A DNA stretch of 64,000 bases from Pseudoduganella violaceinigra DSM 15887 (GTDB lineage Bacteria > Pseudomonadota > Gammaproteobacteria > Burkholderiales > Burkholderiaceae_D), in contig NZ_AUDI01000016.1 in assembly GCF_000425385.1 (NCBI RefSeq), positions 186,001-250,000 on the forward strand, given 5' to 3'. Of the stretch, positions 58,044 through 64,000 are shown one piece after another. Within the stretch, counting starts at the first letter, position 1, and each line of letters starts with the position of its first letter. The position numbers and the translations under genes are program-made. Below the pieces are notes generated by a model, which was not told the DNA's origin, made no database searches, and saw nothing but the letters and a program-made list of their open reading frames with translations.

Positions 58044-59197
58044 GCTGCTTGTTCCTTGTTCGTTTCTTTCCACACTTGCTCGTAGTAGGCGCGCACCATG
58101 TTCATATAGCGCGCATCCTCGAGCAGGAAGGCGTCGTGGCCGTGCGGTGCATCGATCTCGGCGTACGTCACCTCGCGGCGGTTGGCCAGCAGCGCCTGCA
58201 CGATCTCCCGGCTGCGCTCCGGCGAGAAGCGCCAGTCGGTGGTGAAGGACGCGAGGAAGAACTTGGCGCGCGTGGCGGCCAGCGTCCTGGTCAAATCCCC
58301 GTCGAATTTGCGCGCAGGATCGAAGTAATCGAGCGCCTTGGTGATCAAGAGATAGGTGTTGGCGTCGAAGTATTCCGCGAACTTGTCGCCCTGGTAGCGC
58401 AGGTAGGACTCGATCTCGAAATCGATGCCGAAACCAAACTTGTAGTCGCCGCCGCTGGCCGCGATATCGCGCAGCTTGCGGCCGAACTTCTCGGCCATGT
58501 CGTCGTCCGACAGGTAGGTGATGTGGCCGATCATGCGCGCCACTTTGAGGCCGTTCTTCGGCACCACGCTATGTTCGTAAAAATCGCCGCCGTGATAATC
58601 AGAATCGGACAGGATGGCCTGGCGCGCCACGTCGTTGAAGGCGATGTTCTGCGCCGACAGTTTGGGCGTGGATGCAATCACCAGGCAGTGGCGCAGGCGT
58701 TCCGGGTACATGATGGACCAGGCCAGCGCCTGCATGCCGCCCAGCGAACCGCCCATCACGGCGGCGAACTGCTGGATGCCCAGCTGGTCGGCCAGGCGCG
58801 CCTGCGCGGCGACCCAGTCCTCCACCGTCACCACCGGGAAAGCGGCGCCGTACTGTTTGCCGGTCGCTGGATTGATGTGCATCGGGCCGGTCGAGCCGAA
58901 GCAGGAACCCAGGTTGTTGATGCCGATGACGAAGAACTTGTCGGTATCGAGCGGTTTGCCCGGGCCGACCATATTGTCCCACCAGCCCACATTCTTCGGA
59001 TTGTCGGCATAGTAGCCGGCCACGTGATGCGAGGCATTCAGCGCGTGGCAGACCAGCACCGCGTTCGACTTGTCCGCATTCAGCGTGCCATAGGTCTCGT
59101 ACATCAGCATGTAGTCGCGCAGGGAGGCCCCGCTCTGCAGCTGAAGGGGTTCCGCAAATTGCATGGTCTGCGGCGCGACGATTCCAATCGATGGCAT
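58040..59197 (-). CDS. metX: Homoserine O-acyltransferase MetX
   Basis: 385 residues. Alpha/beta-hydrolase-fold enzyme starting methionine synthesis from homoserine. Nucleophile Ser151 in G-G-S-L-G-G-M-Q; His near the C-terminus in [10 protein letters not shown]. Whether acetyl-CoA or succinyl-CoA is used cannot be fixed by eye. Followed immediately by metW. Confidence 0.94.
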   Translation of the reverse strand: MPSIGIVAPQTMQFAEPLQLQSGASLRDYMLMYETYGTLNADKSNAVLVCHALNASHHVAGYYADNPKNVGWWDNMVGPGKPLDTDKFFVIGINNLGSCFGSTGPMHINPATGKQYGAAFPVVTVEDWVAAQARLADQLGIQQFAAVMGGSLGGMQALAWSIMYPERLRHCLVIASTPKLSAQNIAFNDVARQAILSDSDYHGGDFYEHSVVPKNGLKVARMIGHITYLSDDDMAEKFGRKLRDIAASGGDYKFGFGIDFEIESYLRYQGDKFAEYFDANTYLLITKALDYFDPARKFDGDLTRTLAATRAKFFLASFTTDWRFSPERSREIVQALLANRREVTYAEIDAPHGHDAFLLEDARYMNMVRAYYEQVWKETNKEQAA

Positions 59198-59223
59198 GTG
59201 AATCCGGTTTTAAAAGGTTGGTG

Positions 59224-60972
59224 TTACAGGGATTGCAGGGCGGCGACGGCGTCGCTGATGGCATCGGGATCCATGGCCCGCATGATCTTGCGCATTTGCG
59301 GCGTAATCTGGCCCAGGTCGCTGTTCAGGATTTCCTGCTTGACCGACAGCAGCTGGGACGGATGCATCGAGAATTCGCGCAGTCCCATGCCCAGCAGCAG
59401 GCGGGTCAGCTTGGCGTCGCCCGCCATCTCGCCGCACACCGCCACCTCGATGCCAGCCTTGTGGCCGGCGGCGATGGTCATCGCGATCAGTTGCAGGATG
59501 GCCGGGTGCAGCGGGTTGTACAGGTGGGCCACTTCGTAGTCGACGCGGTCGATCGCCAGCGTGTACTGGATCAGGTCATTGGTGCCGATGGACAGGAAGT
59601 CCATCTTCTTGACGAACATGGGCAGCGCCAGCGCGGCTGCGGGAATCTCGATCATGGCGCCGACCTGCACCGCGGGATCGTACTTGTGCCCCGCTTCGTC
59701 CAGCTGCGCCTTGGCGCGCTTGATCATGGCCAGCGACTGGTCGATCTCGAAGGCGTGCGCCATCATCGGGATCAGGATGCGCACCTTGCCGTGCACCGAG
59801 GCGCGCAGGATGGCGCGCAATTGGGTCAGGAAAATCTGCGGCTCCGCCAGGCAATAGCGGATGGCGCGCAAGCCCAGGGCCGGATTGAGCGCAGTGTGCT
59901 CCATCTGGTCCAGCGGCTTGTCGGCGCCGATATCCAGCGTGCGGATGGTGACCGGACGGCCTTTCATGGCCAGCACGGCCTTGGTGTACTGTTCGACCTG
60001 CTCATCCTCGGACGGCATGCTGCCGTCGCGGCCCATGAACAGGAACTCGGAACGGAACAGGCCGACGCCGTTGGCGCCGGACTCCATCGCGTGTTCGCAG
60101 TCTTCCGGCAGCTCGATATTGGCCATCAGCAGGATCTGCGTACCGTCCTTGGTGACGGCGGGCGTCTTTTTCAGCTTGCCCAGCTTCTTGCGGGCGCGCA
60201 TCGCCGCCATCTGGCGCTCGCGGTACTGCTCCAGCACCTGGGCGCTCGGCGTGACGATCACCACGCCGGCGTCGCCGTCGATGATCACCCAGTCGTCCTG
60301 CTGGATCAGGGTCGACGCCTGCGACATGCCGACTGCGGCCGGGATGTCGAGCGAACGCGCCACGATGGCGGTGTGCGAGTTCTGCCCGCCCACATCGGTC
60401 ACAAAGCCGATGAAGGAGCGGTCGCGGAATTTCAGCATGTCGGCCGGCGAGATATCGTGGGCCACCACGACCATCTGGGCCAGGAATTCGTCGCCTTCGA
60501 GTTCGGCCTGCTTGGGCAGCAGCGGTTCGCTGCCCATCAACACTTTCAACACCCGCTCGGCGACCTGCTGGATATCGGCCTTGCGCTCGCGCAGGTAGGG
60601 GTCTTCGATTTCGTCGAACTGCGCCGACAGTTCGTCGATCTGGGTCAGCAGCGCCCATTCGGCGTTGTAATGGCGGCTGCGGATGATGTCGAGCGGCGCC
60701 TCGGAAATCATCGGATCCGACAGGATCAGCGCATGCACGTCGATGAAGGCGCCCAGCTCCGTCGGCGCATCCTTCGGCAGCTCATTCCACAGCGTCTGCA
60801 ATTCGCGGTGCACGGCGGCCAGCGCCTGCTGCAGGCGCCGCACTTCCGCTTCCACGTGCTCCTCGGAGATCAGGTAGTGCTTCACATCGAGCGCCGCCGG
60901 CGTCAGGATGTGGGCGCGGCCGATCGCGATGCCGCGCGAAACGGGGATACCGTGGAGAGAGAACGATGCCAT
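59224..60972 (-). CDS. ptsI: PTS enzyme I
   Basis: 582 residues. Phosphotransferase from PEP to HPr. Phospho-histidine His200 in GGQNSHTAIVARS; PEP-binding FRSEFLFM, and ICGEMAGD-type (AVCGEMAGD) motif with the catalytic Cys. Start at 60972 (MASFSLHGIPVSRG) is taken; the ATG at 60990 directly abuts the HPr stop and would add six residues. Confidence 0.95.
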   Translation of the reverse strand: MASFSLHGIPVSRGIAIGRAHILTPAALDVKHYLISEEHVEAEVRRLQQALAAVHRELQTLWNELPKDAPTELGAFIDVHALILSDPMISEAPLDIIRSRHYNAEWALLTQIDELSAQFDEIEDPYLRERKADIQQVAERVLKVLMGSEPLLPKQAELEGDEFLAQMVVVAHDISPADMLKFRDRSFIGFVTDVGGQNSHTAIVARSLDIPAAVGMSQASTLIQQDDWVIIDGDAGVVIVTPSAQVLEQYRERQMAAMRARKKLGKLKKTPAVTKDGTQILLMANIELPEDCEHAMESGANGVGLFRSEFLFMGRDGSMPSEDEQVEQYTKAVLAMKGRPVTIRTLDIGADKPLDQMEHTALNPALGLRAIRYCLAEPQIFLTQLRAILRASVHGKVRILIPMMAHAFEIDQSLAMIKRAKAQLDEAGHKYDPAVQVGAMIEIPAAALALPMFVKKMDFLSIGTNDLIQYTLAIDRVDYEVAHLYNPLHPAILQLIAMTIAAGHKAGIEVAVCGEMAGDAKLTRLLLGMGLREFSMHPSQLLSVKQEILNSDLGQITPQMRKIMRAMDPDAISDAVAALQSL

Positions 60973-60990
60973 CGGGCTGCCGTCCCGCAT

Positions 60991-61260
60991 TTACTCGCCT
61001 TCGCCGAACTTGTCGTTGACCAGCGCGGTCAGGGCATTGATGCAATCCTGTTCGTCGGCGCCGTCCGCTTCCAGCAGGACCTTGGCGCCCTTGCCGGCGG
61101 CCAGCATCATCACGCCCATGATGGACTTGGCATTGATGCGGCGGCCGTTGCGCGACAGCCAGACATCGCTCTGGTACTTGGCTGCCAGCTGGGTGAATTT
61201 TGCAGAAGCACGTGCATGCAATCCGAGCTTGTTGATAATTTCAAGTTCTTGCTGAATCAT
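60991..61260 (-). CDS. ptsH: Phosphocarrier protein HPr
   Basis: 89 residues. His15 (LGLHARAS) is the phosphoryl acceptor and Ser46 (AKSIMGVMML) the regulatory site. Carries phosphate from EI to the EIIA next door. Confidence 0.96.
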   Translation of the reverse strand: MIQQELEIINKLGLHARASAKFTQLAAKYQSDVWLSRNGRRINAKSIMGVMMLAAGKGAKVLLEADGADEQDCINALTALVNDKFGEGE

Positions 61261-61272
61261 ATTTTATTTTGT

Positions 61273-61674
61273 CTAGTTGACTCGGATACGGTTATCGACC
61301 TTGACCGCGCCATTCTGCGCGCCGGCCAGGGCCATTTCCACTACTACGTCCAGCGTATCGGTACGGTAAGTGATGGCGCGCAGCAGCATCGGAAGACTGA
61401 TGCCCGCCACCACCTCGACCTGGCCCGCATCGGCCAGCTTGTTACAGCAGTTGGCAGGCGTACCGCCCTTGATATCGGTCATGACCAGCACCCCGGCCCC
61501 CGTATCGAGGCGGGCGATGGCTTCACGCGCCAGCTTCTGCACTTCGTTCAGGTCCTGGTCCGCCAGCACGTCGATCGCCTCCAGTTTTTCGACCGGGGCC
61601 CGGAACACATGTGCCGCGGCGGCCAGGAAAGCCTGGCCCAGCGGCGCATGCGTCATCAATAAAATCCCTACCAT
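61273..61674 (-). CDS. PTS EIIA, mannose type
   Basis: 133 residues. Phospho-His9 in LLMTHAPLG, DIKGGTPAN motif. No EIIB or EIIC is encoded nearby, so this PTS is likely regulatory rather than a sugar importer. Two bases after gshB. Confidence 0.93.
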   Translation of the reverse strand: MVGILLMTHAPLGQAFLAAAAHVFRAPVEKLEAIDVLADQDLNEVQKLAREAIARLDTGAGVLVMTDIKGGTPANCCNKLADAGQVEVVAGISLPMLLRAITYRTDTLDVVVEMALAGAQNGAVKVDNRIRVN

Positions 61675-61676
61675 GT

Positions 61677-62627
61677 TTATCCTTGCTTGCCTGCCCGCGC
61701 TTCCACCGCGTCGACGAACATGGACGCAACCTGGAAGCCTGTCTGCTGCGTGATCTCCTGGAAGCAGGTCGGGCTGGTGACGTTTACCTCGGTCAGGTAA
61801 TCGCCGATCACGTCTAATCCTACCAGCAACAGGCCGCGCGCCGCCAATTCCGGCCCCAGGGCTTCGGCGATTTCGCGGTCGCGCTGCGACAGCGGCTGCG
61901 CCACGCCGGTACCGCCGGCGGCCAGGTTGCCGCGCACTTCGCCTGCCTGCGGGATGCGCGCCAGGCAGAAAGGCACTGGCTTGCCGTCGATCAGCAGGAT
62001 GCGCTTGTCGCCTTTGACGATGTCGGGGATGTAGCGCTGCGCCATGATGGTGCGGGTGCCGAGCTGGGTCAGGGTCTCGATGATGGAGCCCAGGTTCAAG
62101 CCATCGGCCTTGACGCGGAAGATGCCGGCCCCGCCCATGCCGTCCAGCGGCTTGAGGATCACGTCGCCGTGTTCGGCCTGGAAGTCGCGCAGACGGGTTT
62201 CATCGCTGGTCACCAGGGTCGGCGCGGTGAACTGCGAGAACTGGGCGATGGACAGCTTTTCATTGTGGTCGCGGATAGCGGACGGCTTGTTGAAGACCTT
62301 CGCCCCCTGTTGTTCCGCCAGTTGCAGCAAGTAAGTGCCATAGACGTACTCCATGTCGAACGGCGGGTCCTTGCGCTGGATTACGGCGTCGAAGGCGGCC
62401 AGGCTGGTGTCCTCCGACGGCGCGGCCTTGTACCAGTCGTGCGAATCGCCGGTCAGCTCGATGCGCGCGACATGCGCCGTGACCTTGCCTTCCTTGAGGG
62501 CCATATGGCGCTGCTGGAAGGCATACACCTCATGCCCCCGGCGCGCCGCCTCGGCCATCATGGCAAAGGTAGAGTCCTTGTAGATCTTAAAACTGGACAA
62601 CGGATCGGCGAGGAAGGCGATTTTCAT
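61677..62627 (-). CDS. gshB: Glutathione synthetase
   Basis: 316 residues. ATP-grasp enzyme joining gamma-glutamylcysteine and glycine. MKIAFLADPLSSFKIYKDST opening, ILKPLDGMGGAGIF grasp loop, and DVIGDYLTEVNVTSPT. Follows gshA. Confidence 0.97.
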   Translation of the reverse strand: MKIAFLADPLSSFKIYKDSTFAMMAEAARRGHEVYAFQQRHMALKEGKVTAHVARIELTGDSHDWYKAAPSEDTSLAAFDAVIQRKDPPFDMEYVYGTYLLQLAEQQGAKVFNKPSAIRDHNEKLSIAQFSQFTAPTLVTSDETRLRDFQAEHGDVILKPLDGMGGAGIFRVKADGLNLGSIIETLTQLGTRTIMAQRYIPDIVKGDKRILLIDGKPVPFCLARIPQAGEVRGNLAAGGTGVAQPLSQRDREIAEALGPELAARGLLLVGLDVIGDYLTEVNVTSPTCFQEITQQTGFQVASMFVDAVEARAGKQG

Positions 62628-62667
62628 GGATTAGTCCAAAAATGTAACGACTGATTCTAGCCGAAAA

Positions 62668-62719
62668 CCGGTAAACCCGTGTCCCGCCGGACGAGGCGCC
62701 CCTCCGACGGGTTTGCCGG
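62668..62719. repeat. 13-bp hairpin between gshA and gshB
   Basis: CCGGTAAACCCGT (62668-62680) pairs with ACGGGTTTGCCGG (62707-62719) with one G-T wobble around a 26-base loop. It begins 1 base after the gshA stop on the minus strand; no T-run. The CCGGTAAAC core equals GGTTTACCGG seen at other elements here. Confidence 0.7.
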
Positions 62720-62720
62720 C

Positions 62721-64000
62721 TCAGTACACCTCAGGATCCGGGTCGGTGCGCTCCATTTCCAGCGAAGCGGCCAGCAGCGCCAGCCGCGCCACCACGCCGT
62801 ATACATAGAAACGGTTCGGCGCCGCCGTCCCCGGCTTGGCCTTCACATCGGGCACCGCATGCTGCTGCGCGAACGCCAGCGGCACAAACTGGGAACCGGG
62901 CGCGTTCAAATTCTGGTCCGGCCCCTTCTCGCCGTGCACGCGGTAGAAACCGCCCACCACATAGCGGTCGATCATATAAACAACCGGCTCGGCAAACGCC
63001 TCTTTGATGCTCTCGAACGTCGGCACGCCCTCCTGGATATTCAGGTCGGTCACCGCCTTGCCATCCTTGATCACGGTCATGCGCGCGCGCTGCTCATCCG
63101 ACAACTCTTTCAGCTCGGCCGCATCGCGGATCGTGATGATGCCCTTGCCATAGGTACCAGCATCGGGCTTGATGATGACGAACGGTTTCTCCTTGATCCC
63201 GTATTCCTTGTACTTCTTGCGGATCTTGGCCAGCACCGCATCCACCGACGACGCCAGGCATTCCTGCCCCTCGCCGGTCGCCAGGTCGACCGCGCCACAC
63301 TTGGCGTGGAAGGGATTGACCATCCAGGGATCGACACCGATCAGCTTGCCAAATTTCTTCGCCACCTCATCATAAGCATTGAAATGGTTGGACTTGCGGC
63401 GCAGCGCCCAGCCCGCATGCAGCGGCGGCAGCAGGCTCTGCTCATGCAGATTGGCCAGGATCTCCGGGATACCGGCGGACAGATCGTTATTCAGCAAAAT
63501 GGTGCAAGGATCGAAATCCTTCAATCCCAGGCGGCGCCCGTTCGGCGAGCGCAGCAGCGGCTCCACCACCAGCATATTCCCGTCCGGCAGCGCCAGCGGC
63601 GTCGGCTGGGTCACCGACGGATCCAGCGACCCCAGGCGCACATGCAAGCCGGTCTGGCGGAAGATCTGCATCAGGCGCGCCACGCCCTGGAAGTAAGTCG
63701 GATGGCGCGGCTTGATTTCCGGAATCAGCAACAGATTGCGCGCATCCGGGCAATACTTGTCGATGGCCGCCATGGCCGCCTGCACCGACAGCGGCAGCAT
63801 TTCATTGGCCAGGTAATGGAAGCCGCCAGGGAACAGATTGGTATCCACCGGGGCCAGCTTATAGCCGGCATTGCGCAAGTCGACCGAGGCATAGAATGGC
63901 GGAGTATGCTCCTGCCACTCGAGGCGGAACCAGCGTTCGATGGCTGGGGTCGCGGCAATGATCTTTTCTTCAAGATCCAGTAACGGCCCGTTCAGAGCCG
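62721..64000 (-). CDS. gshA: Glutamate-cysteine ligase, partial at window edge
   Basis: About 425 residues are visible; the frame stays open to base 64000, so the start codon lies outside the window. The upstream visible part reads LNGPLLDLEEKIIAATPAI..., continuous with PVDTNLFPGGFHYLA. It belongs to the proteobacterial type of about 430 residues, unrelated in length to E. coli GshA; family members are recognised by the PVDTNLFPGGF and FVIIKPDAGTYGKGI segments. Paired with gshB, fixing its role in glutathione synthesis. A TTG at 63878 is internal and is not the start. Confidence 0.92.
   Translation of the reverse strand, partial: ALNGPLLDLEEKIIAATPAIERWFRLEWQEHTPPFYASVDLRNAGYKLAPVDTNLFPGGFHYLANEMLPLSVQAAMAAIDKYCPDARNLLLIPEIKPRHPTYFQGVARLMQIFRQTGLHVRLGSLDPSVTQPTPLALPDGNMLVVEPLLRSPNGRRLGLKDFDPCTILLNNDLSAGIPEILANLHEQSLLPPLHAGWALRRKSNHFNAYDEVAKKFGKLIGVDPWMVNPFHAKCGAVDLATGEGQECLASSVDAVLAKIRKKYKEYGIKEKPFVIIKPDAGTYGKGIITIRDAAELKELSDEQRARMTVIKDGKAVTDLNIQEGVPTFESIKEAFAEPVVYMIDRYVVGGFYRVHGEKGPDQNLNAPGSQFVPLAFAQQHAVPDVKAKPGTAAPNRFYVYGVVARLALLAASLEMERTDPDPEVY

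Noticed and set aside
63879-64000. gshA starting at the TTG at 63878
   Set aside because: The frame remains open and reads gshA-like sequence up to the window end, so the real start lies outside.

Overview
This 64 kb window is a chromosomal segment of a high-GC betaproteobacterium, most probably an Oxalobacteraceae member (Massilia / Duganella / Janthinobacterium type). The assignment rests on gene content and order, not on a search: a DUF3567 gene near ntrX-ntrY-DUF4390-rsmB, the gshA-gshB-EIIA(Man)-HPr-EI-metX-metW block, LysM-dprA-smg-topB facing def-fmt, and an elongasome operon mreBCD-mrdA-rodA-rlpA divergent from gatCAB. No rRNA, tRNA, CRISPR array, prophage or intact insertion sequence was seen.

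Layout. 0-8.2 kb (minus): small membrane protein, large secreted alpha/beta hydrolase, topB, smg, dprA and a LysM protein. 8.4-10.8 kb (plus): def, fmt and a LysR regulator. A minus-strand tautomerase follows, then a 381-base gap with two perfect inverted repeats, then single-chain metH (11.6-15.4 kb). 15.4-28.4 kb is all minus strand: an ABC exporter, an EAL-HDOD protein with degenerate motifs, a class II glutamine amidotransferase, a seven-gene accessory run of secreted, membrane and small soluble proteins (19.9-24.5 kb), then DUF3567, a shortened CobW-like protein and the NtrX/NtrY-type two-component pair. DUF4390 and rsmB complete that arm up to 30.8 kb.

31.0-37.1 kb (plus) is a tight operon: argS, SPOR protein, dsbA, SDR, birA, coaX, SPOR protein. 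43.8-37.1 kb (minus) is the rod-shape operon. 44.1-47.5 kb (plus) is gatC-gatA-gatB. 49.6-47.6 kb (minus) is pyrE, a hypothetical gene and a lipase-like hydrolase. 49.6-51.7 kb (plus) holds exodeoxyribonuclease III and two unknown genes. 51.6-54.9 kb holds an AlkB/XylM-like diiron membrane oxygenase, its ferredoxin-reductase partner and a divergent AraC-type regulator. From 64.0 down to 55.6 kb (minus) run gshA (cut by the window edge), gshB, a regulatory PTS, metX-metW, an M48 protease and an RluA-type pseudouridine synthase.

Most of the window is housekeeping. The parts that deserve attention are the oxygenase module with a 21-bp-phased direct repeat in its divergent promoter; a family of palindromic intergenic repeats sharing GGGGTCAG/GTCTGACC and GGTTTACCGG cores, one of which encodes the C-terminus of a hydrolase; the accessory run at 19.9-24.5 kb, preceded by a clean terminator and a nested dyad; a P-loop-degenerate CobW-like protein overlapping ntrX; and an ABC exporter placed directly behind a strong terminator with no room for its own promoter.
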